DNA of 62,000 nt from Symbiodinium natans (GCA_905221605.1 CAJNDS010000260.1:1-62000); one strand, 5' to 3'. Shown: positions 11,561-23,961, numbered from the stretch's first letter. Notes: generated from the sequence alone by a model not told the origin. Numbers and translations: made by a program.

Positions 11561-12647
11561 CAACCATCCTCGCCACTTGCCTTTATTGGCCTTTGTTCTA
11601 TGGGCCTGCTATCACCCTTCAAGAGCCACACTATTCCTCGATGCACCGCGATGCATTGAAGATGAGGCACGGGCGCCCCAGTTGATGAATTCAAACCACG
11701 CAAGGAAAGCCATTCGAGCCTGAGCTCGGCACGGAAGCGTAGAGGTGAGGAGAAACACGTCAGACAAGGAGCACTCAAAGACGTTGGGCCACTGGGCTTG
11801 AGAGAAAGTGATGGGAATGTGAGTTGGAACAAGCAACGTGCAAGTCCTCAAACAGGAGCGCGAATTCGGAGCAAAATGCACACACGTTTCCACGGAGAGC
11901 CTGCTTTAGAGCCCACAGTTGCCTGGGGCAGCATTGTGACTTTGCCGAAGCAACGCGCAAAATGAACACTTGCATTAACCCCAATTGTTGTTCATCGTGC
12001 AGATATGCGACAGTGGCGGCCGCCCGCCTTGCGACGACCAGCTCCTCGGCTTCCATTCACAGCAGAGTCAAACTCAAAGACTCTCGATTGCTCGAGCTGC
12101 GAAGTGCGGTAGGGCTAAGTCTCCGGCAGAGCGCCGAGTTGCCGGGCTTCGACATCCCAGGCTCCTGAGTCAGAATTTCACAGGAGAGAGGATACGGGAC
12201 CGAAGACAGGAGATTGTTCCTTCAGAGAACCCTTCCCGGCAAGCACAGCATGAACTCAAAGAGTCATGCCGTTCGTGCCTCCAGGAGCAAAGGACTAGCC
12301 GAAGCCTCGACACAAACTTGCAGCATTTATCTTCGTTGGGGAGCACTCAACTTGAAAGTGTAAGGATGCTTCTTTTCTGGGCTTCGCTCGAAATTCCAGG
12401 AAGCTTGCATGCGCCAGACATGCTGCGGCCCGCACAACTGACAGCTGCCGTCTGCAAGTAGGGACTGCACCAACCTGTCAGACGCATTTGCAGAACTCTC
12501 TTCCGCTGAGACAAAATCACGGATGCCTAAAACTCCGGCCGTGGCGCAACCGCCAGGCACAACAGAGGTGGAGCGCTTTGTTTCAAGCACGCAGTCATCT
12601 TGACATCGCCGCGCGATCTGTGAAACCAAGATAAACCAAGGCTCCAC
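11560..12647 (-). other. Minus-strand coding-like pieces, unidentified
   Basis: Three minus-strand stretches have protein-like composition: 'IRDFVSAEESSANASD' and 'LVQSLLADGSCQLC' (about 12440-12530), 'LVVARRAAATVAYLHDEQQ' and 'RQLWALKQALRGNV' (about 11850-12040), and 'RAELRLEWLSLRGLNSSTG' (about 11680-11740). They are in different frames and would need introns. No family is recognised; the short 'RDFV' string recalls START lipid-transfer domains but is too little to call. Confidence 0.35.
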
Positions 12648-12939
12648 CTTCGGTGGACAGGCCTTGTCGGGCAGAGATGAGGAGGACTATCGTGCTGTTG
12701 CCCAAGAATGCTGAGGGCCCCCCAAGGGCCCAAGGGCCTCCTTGAATCCTTCTGCCAGATCCAGCTTGCTAGGGCTTGTCTCGGAGCTCACACGAAATGG
12801 GACCGAAGGACTCTTCCTGTCAGCCCATCTGCCCGCCGGCCCCTAATGCGGCGCCTGCTTCAGCGCACAGGGAACCCGCTTTTCTGCAACTGCTTGGATG
12901 GCCAGTTTCTGGCCGAGCAGACAAGGAGGCTCTAACCAT

Positions 12940-13600
12940 CTAATCGCACTCGGACAATGCAATAACTGATGAGCCGTCAACTTTATAAGACCTGAATGAA
13001 TGTGCTTCAGACATTACTTTGCGTCCTGTCGATCCACCACTGTACATGCCTGTACACCGAAGGCATCGAACGACTGCAAGACTGCATCTGAACTCGAAGC
13101 CGTGCTCAGAACGGCCGCCGAGCCTTTCCGAAGGAAAACCTGAGAGCTTATGGCTACTCACGTACTTGCGCACATTCGTCTCCCTTTGAGGACGTCTGAG
13201 TCGCTTGATAAGCTCAGGCTGCAGCTCGGGTTGCTTGGCATATCTTGGAAGCTTGCACCTGGGCGAAGTCAAACAGAGCTTCAGAAAGCAGATTAAAGCT
13301 CTGAGAGCTTCCGAGAGCTTCTCGACAACCGAACTCAGGCATCGACACCTCGTCTGGGTTCACGCAGTGGAAGGTCTCCGAGCTGTGGAGTCCAAAGCCC
13401 TGCTTTAATCAGCGAAAAGAGCTCACAATTCTCAGATGATTCCTGGGCTGTCCTTCTGTGTTTGGGGGGCATCGCGCTGCGCTGAGCTTAGTTTGTACAG
13501 TAGTCCCAGGACCTCGCAGGCAGAGGCGAGCTTGGAGATAAACGGCAGCTGCTTGAAGGCCTCCTCTTGCAAGAACGCATCCCGGTATTCGGGGAGAAAA
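12940..13600 (-). other. Minus-strand coding-like pieces, unidentified
   Basis: The best piece is at about 13440-13595: 'EYRDAFLQEEAFKQLPFISK' followed by 'LASACEVLGLLYKLSSAQRD', strongly helical and unbroken for about 50 codons. Further downstream on the same strand are 'SSETFHCVNPDEVSMPEFG' (about 13325-13385) and 'RYAKQPELQPELIKRLRRPQ' (about 13185-13245). These look like successive exons of one gene. Splice edges were not fixed and no family is recognised. Confidence 0.4.
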
Positions 13601-14399
13601 CAGTGAATAAAGATGACTGCGGAGAGTGTGTCTTTTCTTGTCTTTTCTTAAGGTCTTCTCAGTCTGCGAAGGGAAACGGGGACCCGCAGACATGGGAGAG
13701 ACTCCTCCCGGCTAACCAGCTTGGGAGACTTGCCGAAGCTGCCAGTCCTCGGCAAAAGCGGTGGCTGCTCTGTTTCACACTCTTCTCCAAGCTCTGCATG
13801 CTGTTCTACATGCTAGGCATTCTGAACCAAGAACTGACCCAGCCTGTGGTACGAGGTATCGGTCTATGTCACATGTATGTCAGAACAACATCACGCGTCA
13901 AGTCACATCAACACCCTCTCCCTCGGTAATGCACTAGGCTATGGTCGCGTGATGTCACATCAGCAAAGAACCCTACATGCGTGACCTTCCCGAGACACAC
14001 TGCAGAAATGCGACATTGCACGAGGACTCAACAGAGTCACCCTGTTCCCATTTAAGCAGGCTTCTTGCCCCTGGAGATCTTCTCGTTGGTCATCGGCTGG
14101 CAACAGGATGCATCTCCAACATGCGCTTTTGCAAGGTATGCAAGGTGTCAGTGCTATTCATGTTTTGTTTCGTGAGTGGTGTCCAGTTGACTTGTTGAAC
14201 TCTCCAAGCCCATTATGACCCCTGAGAGGCTCTTGCTCCCAAAGTCCGAAAAAATTCGATCCACAACACCCCCCCCCACCCGTCCAAAAACAAACAGACT
14301 CGCCTTCTCGCTGTAGTGGCCAGGACCTGGCCTCGGAGTGAAACCGAGCGCAACCCCATTGGTGTTTTTGTGGTCGCACTGACTGCATAAGATGCTCTG

Positions 14400-15200
14400 C
14401 TCAAGCTGTTGTGCGTTGTCTCGCACTGACTGCAAGCCGGTGTGGCACTGACTGCCTTTTCGGGATCTCGAGGCGGCGGCAGCTTTGAAGCGAAGTGCTT
14501 GATGTGATCAAAGGTACTCTTTCCCCTGATCACAACTCGAAGCATTTCGGGAGGCCCTGGCCCCAGCACTCCACTCGCTGAGGTCTGGACTTCCGGCCGA
14601 AGGTCGCTGCCTCCTGGACACAGAAAAGCAAGGCTTCGGGCTGCTTGAGAGAGAGAGAGAGAGAGAGCGAGAAAGAGAACAATTGATGTGGCATCAAGCG
14701 CAATTGCATTCTGCAAGTGCCTGAGATGGGTGCCCCGGGACTTTCGGCGAGCCGTAGTAGCCTGTATGAAAGCATTAAAGAGATCCAGGTCATTCTGCCC
14801 ATTCACCCTCACGGATTTCAGTCGCCCTCCCAGCCATGATGCCAACACTTGCGGCTTCAGCATGTTCCAAGCAAGTGTTGAAATCGTTTGAGGCACCTTT
14901 CCAGTTTGCAGGCCTGGGCCTGGAACAATGGATCGCTGATATATGCTACCTGGCAGACAGACTCACCAACAACTGCCACTTGCTGCGACAAGATCGAACA
15001 ACTCAGCGACCGCGGGCTGCCGAAGGATCGTTGTGCCGAGCTGTTCAAAGTTGTGCCATTTGTGCGAAGCTGTGCCTGGCACCGGGACGAACTCCTCCTG
15101 CAGCTGGATGCGCAACATCTCCTTCTCGGCCTGCAACGCAAGATCCAGATGACCCAAGGTGGCAAAGGGGCGAAAGCAGGCACCGTCCGACAAAGAACTT
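14400..15200 (-). other. Minus-strand coding-like pieces, unidentified
   Basis: Successive minus-strand pieces read like exons: 'LDLALQAEKEMLRIQLQEEF' then 'HKWHNFEQLGTTILRQPAV' (about 14990-15155), 'VAYISDPLFQAQACKLERC' (about 14895-14955), 'MLKPQVLASWLGGRLKSVRV' and 'NDLDLFNAFIQATT' (about 14755-14875), and 'PEMLRVVIRGKSTFDHIKHF' (about 14495-14560). A short GA/CT microsatellite (14648-14668) falls between the last two and is probably intronic. The upstream piece is likely coiled-coil. No family is recognised. Confidence 0.42.
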
Positions 15201-15599
15201 AAACAGAAGAGGGCTCCTTCCACATTAGGCCTCCCCGACCAGGATTGCTCCCCCATGTTCGATAATGGTCTCTTCTCCTCCTCACCCAAAACCCACTCCC
15301 AGTGTCGTGTTACTTGGCCAGAATGCCCCAAAAGTGCCCAGGAACGCTAGAGGCGCAAATTGCCTTCCCTTCCCGGAGGCCTGTTGACCCTAGCAGAGGC
15401 CCGTCCAGTTCACCGGACAAAATTGGGTTGGACCAAATTGTGCGTGGGGTCAAGGCCAAACCTTGCCAACGGGCAAACGGGTACAGTAAGCGAGCTGTCA
15501 AGGCTTCAGTGAGGGGGGAGATTTGTTTTTGGCCCTTTCTTTTTGGGTGGTGGTGGTGGGAGGGGGGGGGGGATAGGAAAACCTTTACTCTCTCCACAG

Positions 15600-15870
15600 T
15601 GCTCTATTTATTCTCTTTGCTGTCATCGGAAAACCTCCAGTGTCTCCGGGTTTTAATAAGCAAACCTCGATGTTCTGGTTTAGTCGGAAGGCCTCCCTGG
15701 TCACGATATTTCATTCGGAGAATATCTCTACGTTTTAGAAGGAAAATCGCGTTTGTTTCTCATATATTCTCAGGAAAACCATTGTTTGATTTTCCCAGAA
15801 ACCTTTATTTTGTTTTCCCTATATTTTCATCGGAAAACCTCTATGTCCCGCATATTTTCAGAAGCGGGGG
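15600..15870. repeat. Degenerate repeats with a TCGGAAAACCTCTATG core
   Basis: The core catcggaaaacctc recurs near 15623 and 15829, with weaker copies (ctcaggaaaacca near 15769, cccagaaaccttta near 15797). Spacing is irregular. A similar core (gtaggaaaacctctattt) occurs near 50396, so this is a dispersed family. Confidence 0.6.
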
Positions 15871-15929
15871 GCGTTGGCAGAGCAGGCAACCCATGTGCAA
15901 ACAAAATGCTCGCATGATGGGATTCAAGT

Positions 15930-16745
15930 CTAGTTTGGAGAAGCTTGCTTTATTTGTTTGTTGTTTCTTTATTTATTTATTTCATTGTATCTGGTAAGTG
16001 TTTTTTCCTTTTCGATACGTCCTTCATATTCATCTGTTCTTTCTTTATTTATTGCATTGTGTCGTTATTCCGTGTACTTTTCTTTGTGTTGCTTTTTGGT
16101 TTTTCTTTCCTTCTGTCTATCTTCATTTGTTTTTTTTTTTCTATCTTTCTTTCTGTTCTGTTTAATTCTGTCTTTGTTTATTTCTTTCATTCTCTCTTTC
16201 TTGCCACATGTGTTCCTTCTGTCTTTCTTGTTTTCTTACTCTCTGTCTTTATTTACAGTATCTCATTTGGTTCTTTATCGATTTGTTTTCCTTCTTCTCT
16301 CGTTAGTTCCTTCGTTTTCTTGTTATGTCTTGCCTCGTATTTCTGTATGTATTTCATTATTTCTTGCCTTCTTTATGCCTATATATGTACATATACATGT
16401 GTGTATATATATATATATTTATATTTATATTTATTTTACTGTGTCTTTCTTCATTTATTTCGTTCCTTATTTCTTGCTTTTGTGTCCTTTCTTTCTTGGT
16501 GTCTTTCTTTACTTCTTTGATTCACTTCGTTCTTTGTTTCGTTCTTTCTCTCTTTCCTTCCTTCCTTCCTTCTTGCTTTGTTTCTTTCTCTTATAATTTC
16601 TGTGTTTTTCTGTATTTTACTCTTTCTTTCTTTCCTGCACTCTTTTCTACTTTCTTTCCTGCTGTTTGTATTTCTATATGCCTTTTTCTTTCTTTCGTCC
16701 TTTCTTTATGTCTTTCTGTCCTTTCCCTTTTCCGTTCAATTCCCA
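15930..16745. repeat. Long pyrimidine-rich tract (CTTT/TTTC repeats)
   Basis: About 800 nt almost free of A and G on the + strand, made of ttctttctt-like units, with a short TATA/TG-rich insert at about 16379-16435. The open frames across it (over 200 codons, Phe/Leu/Ser) are composition artefacts. The strand asymmetry favours triplex or other unusual DNA structure. Confidence 0.9.
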
Positions 16746-16939
16746 TGAAGATACAACATAGAGAAAGTAGAGCTTTCCAAGCAAACATCATAAAGTAGAG
16801 GCAAATAGAGGTGTTCCTTAGAATATGGAGAGAGCAAAAAAATCTCGCGAAAATAGAAGCTTTCCTATGGAAATATAGAGAACACACACCCACACACCAC
16901 ACCACCAACAAAATAAGGCCAACCAAAAAAAACAAAGAG

Positions 16940-17263
16940 ATAGGGTGCCCTCAGACTTACCTCGACATAGCCTACTTATGGGAAAGGGGACGACAGTCAA
17001 GGCAAGCTCACCTGCCGAGTTGTGACAGGTTAGCTCATGTTGGCCCTTTAGAATGCACCTCTCCGCAAAGTGCTCTCGAATGAACTGCCCAAATCTGTCA
17101 ACCAACACGACATGGCGGCTTCGGTGCATGCCCTACGGTCCATGACGCCGCAGATTCCAGTGTGATGATGACCCTCTCCACTCCATCCCAACATAACAAC
17201 CTGCCGGGCCAAAGTTTTACACAAGCTTTGCACAGCCCCCAGAATGTTGAACCTTTTTCTCAC
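16940..17263 (-). other. Minus-strand coding-like pieces, unidentified
   Basis: Two minus frames look protein-like: 'RFNILGAVQSLCKTLARQVV' (about 17190-17260), and 'VDRFGQFIREHFAERCILKG' continuing 'QHELTCHNSAGELALTVVP' (about 16985-17105). The frames overlap, so an intron would be needed. No family is recognised. Confidence 0.3.
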
Positions 17264-19290
17264 AACAATGGGGGAGCCTTGAGCGTGACGACATGCCTGT
17301 TATATGAGCTACATGTCCCTTGCCCCGAAAATACTGACAAATCTCCCATTCCATGGAAAGATCCCAGGCACCTCAATTTTGGCTTTGTCACTGGGCTTCT
17401 CCTGTCAAGGTACAGCAAACATGAGTCACTGTTTCTAATCATGATGACAACCCGAATTTGAATCAACATTTCCACTCCACTGAAAAGGCCCGACGATCAT
17501 GCTTTAGGCCTGGAGGCCTGCCTGGTGATGAGTGCGGATGCCCCCTGTTACATGATCATCCTGACTTGCACTTTTGCCAACGCTGGCACTCCTTCCCGTC
17601 AGCGGGGACGATCTTCACGGCCAGAGTCGTCTGATCAAGAGAGAAAGATGGAAAAAGAAATAAAAGAGACAGAAGAAAGAAAAGAGATATAACACAATCG
17701 TGCGAGGGAGAGGGAGGGCGAGCGAGAGAGAGAGAGAGAGAGTGCACACACGCACACACGCATGCACACCAAAGAAGAAAGCTATGGCTCTGGGGCCACC
17801 AACATTTGAAGGCTGCAGGGTTGCATGGACCATGGGAAGGTTTTGCGCACCGCTGGCCTCTTCCTTCTCGGGTGCATTGCACCTCAAGCGCCCCAGCAAT
17901 CAGCGTTCTAGGGCTCGTCAGAAACCCTAGCTGCACCATGCTTCAAGCCATTCCCGCTGTTGTGCAACCGGCCCATTCTGACACTCACTCTCGCACGTCT
18001 ACTATGAGCAGTCTAACTGACACGCTAACCTCCGTCAAGGAGGAGGAGGAGTCCCAGTGTGGACTCATGGTAGAGCTGCTTGCCATGTAAGCTGCGCACA
18101 TCTTCGTGAGGGAGTTTCCCAGCCTGGACAGAACCACCAGAAAGCACATTACAATTCATGAAGATGCTTTGGGTCTAAATCTAAAAGGGTGCAAGCAGCC
18201 TCCGCCCGAAGTGCCCGAACCCATGCGAGTGATCTGCGCCGAGCCCGCGGCAGATATGCTGGGCGTGTACGATGAATGTGCTTCGGGAGCCTGGAGCAAC
18301 GGCGAAAGCACACACTGGCGGACACGGCACACACCAGTGGTTCCGGAAGTGCGTAAAGATGATGCGCAACATGGCGTGCGCCTCCTGGGAGGAAAAGGCC
18401 GCAAGGTGCCCGGCCTAAAGCACAGAAAATGGCGGTGTCCCGTACAGAGCCATTCAGCATCATTCAGCCTCACCCCAACTCCTGAGCCACGGACTCTCGC
18501 GGCTGGCTGTTGACCTGGCCTGTCTGCACCTTGCGGATCGGCCCCTGCCTTCCAAATATCCCTTCCGCTCGCCGCATCCTGCCTGGATCTCACTGACGTG
18601 ATGGCCTCCAAACTCCAGAGATCCCACTTTCTTTTACACCGACTTAAGCGACTTCAGCCTCAGGGTCCAAAAAACGACGCGGTGAGGATCGGTGACCTTT
18701 TTACTGGGACATGGCCTCCATGATGCCGGTCCTCGTCTGGCTCCTCGCTCCAAGCCGCCTGAAGGGAGCTCACGATGGCATAGACATACTAAGACATATC
18801 AAGGATGTCAAGGCATACCAAGACATACCAAGACACATCAAGTGGTCACGCATCGTGGAATCTCGTGGAATCCACATCCGTGGGCTCCAAGGCCTCCGAC
18901 TCGTCGTTCGCGTCTTCGAGGCGAAGAGAATCGGGCAGGTCGGCACAAATCTGCAATGCAAGATAAAGAGAGGGGAGACCATCCCAAACTTCTTCCCTCT
19001 TTACGAAAAAACAGCAAGCGGAGACTCTCACTCTCTCACAGAAAATGAAAGTCTCTGAGTGTCATCTGGCGTTCACAGAGAATCCAAACTCTCAGTGAGC
19101 CCTTTGATGTGTCCTCTCTCACTAAATTTACGAGAGACAGCTGTCACTCACTCATTGCGTGTTGTGTCTCCTCTCAGCTGCGCAGCTGCGCCTGCATGTG
19201 TGCTGGACTGAAAGGCCGGGACTCACGAGGCCCCATCTTGAAGGAGCCAGGAGGCTGGTTTGCCTGCTGCACATGTTGAGCGATTTTTTA
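17264..19290. other. Stretch without an identified gene
   Basis: No recognisable family. It holds a GA/CA microsatellite (about 17700-17765) and an open plus-strand frame of 135 codons (18106-18513) with 'EPAADMLGVYDECASGAWSN' in it. That frame has overlapping minus-strand frames of similar quality, so I do not call it a gene. Short gacatacc/aagacacatc repeats lie at about 18783-18842. Confidence 0.4.
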
Positions 19291-19365
19291 GCACAGTTTG
19301 GCCATGTTTCGCCAGGCCTTGGCGTAGTCAATCCAAAGGACGGCATCGACCTCACCAAAGACTGA
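19291..19365 (-). other. Single exon-like piece, unidentified
   Basis: Minus-strand 'GEVDAVLWIDYAKAWRNMAK' followed by LC and a stop, with acceptor-like AG edges just upstream (CTTCAG, GGTGAG). The composition is strikingly protein-like for 25 codons. No family is recognised and neighbouring exons were not found. Confidence 0.4.
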
Positions 19366-20329
19366 AGCAGAACTGGTGAGACGACAATTCTTGTATCCGT
19401 CCTTTCCGTGTCAAGGCCGCGGGCATTGCCGAACATGGCCCAGCGCCGGATCCGATCTATCAGCCCCTAGGCGACAGCGATGACTTAGGGATTTAGGGCA
19501 CTTGGCATGCGAAGTCGTTCCTTGCAACCGCAAAGGGCGTTCGGCCACCAGGTCGGGAGCTTTAGGGCACGTTGTGCCATGTTATGGCATTGGTTACACA
19601 CTATTTTTTCAACCCAGGCCTGATAGTAAGTTACTAAGCAACACACCCCCACACAAATCGGTCCCAAGATACCAGAATTGGCGTGCATGATGTTTGCTTT
19701 ATAACTTTCGAAGTGCTGCGCCATTGCAGCAGCTGGAATAGACTAATGGAAAAGCAAGACCGTTCAGCGTGTGAGAATCATTGAGAATCTGCGCTCTTTT
19801 CCAGCGACGTTCTGCATTACCTTGTTGGCAGGAGGTCAGGACAAGTAAGAAGATAATATGCTTACTGTTATTCTAGTGGGAACTTTTGCATCCTTCCTGT
19901 GTCTGCTCAGAAAATTGTGACTTGGCACGACTCGTCTTCGGCAGTCATGGTCCACAGTTTCCCACTGTTGCAGGCAAGAGAAGACTCAGGGTCGGCAGTC
20001 GGCTTCGAGCGCTTCGATTTAGCTTCCTTTTTGCCATTTCTCAGAATGTTGTTAGCATTTGGTCTCCTTGCACGTCGGCGGGCCTGGTGATATGCCGGCT
20101 GTCCCGCCGCAGCAGCAGCAGCAGCAACCGTAGTTATTCATCGACGCTTGTGGGCAAAGGTCCCGACCATTTGGGAATTTTGCAAGAAGTCTGCCGGACT
20201 TCTCTACTGCCGGTCCGCAGGCTAATCGCGAGCAAAGTTCACATCCGTGCAGATGTTGGCCGCACATTTTGCCGTACTTACTGAAAGAGCTGCGCAAAGC
20301 CTCCCTCTTCCGGCACTTGCAACCTCTCC

Positions 20330-21276
20330 CACATACCCCGCCTCGTGTTCTCGTCGTGTGCGGTACTGGTGAGTGAGGGTGTTCATGTACCTCGGTGACT
20401 CGGTGGCTGGTCGGGTGCAGACTACGGACTGAATGTGAATTCACGAAGCGCAAGGGAGTCGAAGCTGCAGGATCTGGCGCCTTAGGCCTTCGCCCAATGT
20501 ACTCCTGGTACGGGAAACCGAAACATCTCCTCAAATTCCGGATGGCACCGTTGAGGTCCTGTCCAGGTCATCATGCTCAGAAAACCTCACCAATCGACGG
20601 AAGCCACGGGAGCCTCAAAGGCGCTGAAGGCATAGCGGATTGTCAGATCGGGATCGTGGGCCTCAGAAACGCAAAAAAGGCTTCCTTTGAAACCGTAAGG
20701 AACCATCTTTTGCGTCAACTGCCGGCAGCTGAGCATTGACAGATTTGACAGCCAAGGAAAAGGCCTTTGCTTCCTCCATGGTGCTGAGAAATGGAGGCAG
20801 CACCTAACCCCGCAGGCAAAGGAACAGTCTTTCTCGTCTGCCCATTAGGAATCATTAGGTGCATCGCAGGGCCACCATCCAGCCATCGTGTCCGCACCTC
20901 CAAGAGCTGCCCCAAAGCACCCAAGTCATTTGCAGCGCAGGAACTGCCATGAACTGCCAACTAGAGAGACTCAGCCCCGGACCTTTATGAGCTCCCTAGG
21001 TTGGATGTAGAACAGCGACGCTGGACCTACCCACAGCTCAGAACTCTCCGAAGAGATGCTACACCGCCAAGCATTTGCCACAGCTGCTGAGCTTCCGAGG
21101 GCAGAGCCCCACTCCAGTAACGCGATGTTACGCATGCTGGGCGTACTGAGCAGGCACAGCGCCCAAGCTATTCGGACAAACATCTTGGAACTGCAACCCT
21201 TTGGGAGTGGAGTCGGGCCAACCGAGGCCGCAGCAAAGGTCGCAGCGGTGCCGTGTCCAGTCATGGAACCGCCCAT
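20330..21276 (-). other. Minus-strand gene-like cluster, unidentified
   Basis: Successive minus pieces read as exons: 'FVRIAWALCLLSTPSMRNIA' and 'SSELWVGPASLFYIQPRELI' (about 20980-21185; the first is hydrophobic and could be a signal or membrane segment), 'DLGALGQLLEVRTRWLDGG' and 'AMHLMIPNGQTRKTVPLPAG' (about 20810-20935), 'MEEAKAFSLAVKSVNAQLPA' (about 20715-20780), 'AHDPDLTIRYAFSAFEAPV' (about 20605-20670, ending near a GTGAGG donor), and 'FGFPYQEYIGRRPKAPDPAA' (about 20465-20530). Their consistent order and strand suggest one gene. No family is recognised. Confidence 0.45.
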
Positions 21277-21599
21277 GGCGCCACGTCTAGAGTTCGGAGT
21301 GTGTGTGTGCAGCTTGGGTTGATGTCAACATATGTCAACATGTGATTGTGTTTTCAGATGCTACATGTGAACATGCATACGAGTGTCAAGTTTTAGCAAA
21401 CACAATCGAAAGTCTGCGCAATCGAAAGCCTCCTTGCATGCAAGCTAACTAGCACAAGCCGTGTCACGCGCAGGCAAACCCGCAATCGCACGTGACCAGC
21501 GTTCCCGCCCGTGCCTGGCCCTACCGTGCAAGACCACACGGTTTTGCGGAAAGTCTCATGCTATGCTATGAACTATGAACCAGATAAGCAGGTGTTGTT

Positions 21600-21960
21600 C
21601 TATGGGGTGGCCCTCCAGGGATTGTCTGGGGATACTCTTGGGGCAGGGCGCTCCAGGGATTCTCTGTGGACCGTCTGGGGTTGCGCTTCAGAACCTCCAA
21701 GGTGCTCTGAAAAACACTCTTGGGCTGGGCACCCCAGGAACCTTCTGGGGTTGGGCACTCCCTGCAAATACTCTGGGGGACATCTTTGGGGTTGGGCACT
21801 CCAGGAATTTTTGGGAACTCTTGGGCCTGGGCACTTCAGTGATTCTCTGCAAATACTCCAGGGATTCTCTGAAGGGGATAGTCTGGGGTTGGGCACTGCT
21901 GGGAACTCAGGGGTTCGCTGGGGATACTCTGTGGTTTGGCACTCCAAGGAGAGGAGGTTA
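21600..21960. repeat. Minisatellite with GGGTTGGGCACTCCAGG-like units
   Basis: Irregular tandem copies of (t)ctggggttgggcactccaggaattct, about eight copies with unit length 35-60 bp. The Gly/Leu/Trp-rich frames across it are artefacts. Related segments occur at 25420-25570 and weakly at 36990-37060. Confidence 0.8.
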
Positions 21961-21966
21961 GTTTAA

Positions 21967-23724
21967 CTAGTGTGCAATCTGACCCCGAGTGGGGAACCGA
22001 CAAGCAAGCAAACAAAAGAATGACGCATCCGGAGGACTGCTTCCGGATCGGGGCCCGTAGTGTCCAGACATGTTGGTGCCTTTGCCATTCGCGCTTCCGT
22101 TAGTTTTGGGATCCGTGCCCCTCTTTCCTTCAGAGATGACCTTGTGTTCTTTCATTTTGTGCGCATTGACAGGGACGTGCGCCGTTGAAAGGAAAGCTGG
22201 CATTTTGGGATTTCCAACCAAACGAACAAACGAATGCTAATAAAAACAACAAAAGAGCAAACATGGAAGTGTGCTTGCAATATCCGCAGGACTGGTGTCC
22301 TGAACATGTTTCTAGGTGTTGGGGATGCGCATATTTTTTCTCGAATTCTCTTCTTTCGATTCACTAGCCGCTGCTTTTAAATCACTAGCCGCTGCTCGTT
22401 CATGCATCTGATGTTGTTGTTCGTACTTCTGATGCTGTGTTGTTCTTGGCTCCTAACTGGCAAACGACTCTATTCCACATCCGCAGAACCTACACGCCAG
22501 GCTCTAGACAAGAATGTCCCATGCAAACTCCGCACTGTCGGCTTCAGTCCTGTCAACCTCGAAACCCGGACACCGTGTATAGCCGATGCTGTGCGCCTTC
22601 CTGGAAGCGCTGGGTTGCCCTCGGCCTTGCAAGCTGCATATAAAAAGCGCTAATTGTCCTCCAGCTGCGCAGAGCTACTTGAGGCGCAAGTGAGCCGTGC
22701 AGATACAGTACACCCGCAGCTTGTGCAGATCACAAGGGCCCTTGTTGATGTCAAGAGGAATCGAGACCAAGGCATGAGAATACACACCAATTCGACAGCT
22801 CAACCACCAAAAGCAAGAGCATATTCTCCCGCGGGACTCTGTCAACTCCAACAAGTGGCCAGTGTCGAAATCCCTGGAATGGATACTATGCCTACTACAG
22901 TACCAAGTCAAGCAAAGCCCGTTTTGCACTCACGCCTGCGATATCACAATGCCATTACGGCACAGGTGAAACCGTCCCTGCGCAAACTGTGTACCTCCCC
23001 CCTACTTGCTACTAAAATGTGCGCTCATGCGTCCAGCCGGGAAGTGAGAAAAAACAAACACTTGGACCTGCTGCCATGGTGGCTCGTGCCGCTTTGCAAC
23101 CTTACGAATCGGATTAACCGTGCTTAGTCGCATGAGCAGCTGACGGACCGGCGGAGGCGCTCTCCGTTCTACTCTTCACCGCCAAGGCGAAGGGGGGAAC
23201 CACAACTACGAACGTGCCTTGAACCAAGTTCCGAAGTTCGGCAATCAACTGCCATGGCTGGACAGCTTACGTCATCAGGCACGTATCGCTGCCGCTCTAT
23301 TCAACGAACGAAACTGCAGCTCTGGGTCGGCGCACTGCCAAGCATTACAGCGCCATGTAAACAAAAAAACGCGGCTTCCGACATCGTAAATGTCAAATAA
23401 GACGGTTGTCAGAAGTTGCAATCAGGCAACAAGTCGTCACGGTCGGACAAACTCACCTTGCCGCAGGAAACAACAATGCTGATAGAAGGAGGACCCACAT
23501 GTGTAAGTAGAGAACTGTTCCTGATTCTGTATTTTCTCTAAGCACCCCACCATTTCACTAAGACTGCCACTAACAACCATTGCCCCTCGCACACACAACA
23601 ATTGCCCTTCTTAAGCACCCACCAAACAACAGAATGCCACAAGCGTGCAGCGTGGATGGATCAGTCTGGCATACCCACATAACCATGAATATGTAAACAG
23701 CCAGAATATGACTAATAACTAATA
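21967..23724. other. Stretch without an identified gene
   Basis: No frame here resembles a known family on either strand and no strong repeat is visible. Plus frames at 22402-22653 and 22654-23127 are open but not convincingly protein-like. Confidence 0.4.
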
Positions 23725-23961
23725 CGGTGGATGGACGAAATCTTGCACCACCGGTTACACGCATGCTTGAAACGATTGCGGCGTCAAGCCCCGCACCCCC
23801 TTCTTAACATTGACCGCTAGGACTTTTCGAGCGGTGCAAGATTTCGGCCATTGGAACGAATCCGGTCCGCAGCCTTTCACAACCAATGTTAAAAAGGGGG
23901 TGCGGGGAATCATGAAACGGCATTTTTGAAAAGCGGTGCAAGATTTTGTCCATCCACAGTA
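23725..23961. mobile_element. Foldback (inverted-repeat) element, MITE-like
   Basis: The left arm (23725-23818) begins gtggatggacgaaatcttgc and ends near cccgcacccccttcttaaca. The right arm (23881-23961) is its imperfect reverse complement, running from tgttaaaaagggggtgcggg to gcaagattttgtccatccac. The arms are about 80-95 nt with a ~62-nt centre, which carries a further copy of gcggtgcaagattt. No coding capacity. A miniature inverted-repeat transposon or other foldback element is the likely explanation; target-site duplications were not identified. Confidence 0.7.

Noticed and set aside
12440-12530. START lipid-transfer domain suggested by 'IRDFVSAE'
   Set aside because: Only a five-residue likeness; no other START motif found nearby.
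15945-16798. Plus frames of 150-210 codons rich in Phe, Leu and Ser that resemble membrane proteins
   Set aside because: They are translations of the CTTT/TTTC pyrimidine tract.
21511-21966. Gly/Leu/Trp-rich open frames on both strands
   Set aside because: Both come from the tandem minisatellite; open frames on both strands are expected there.
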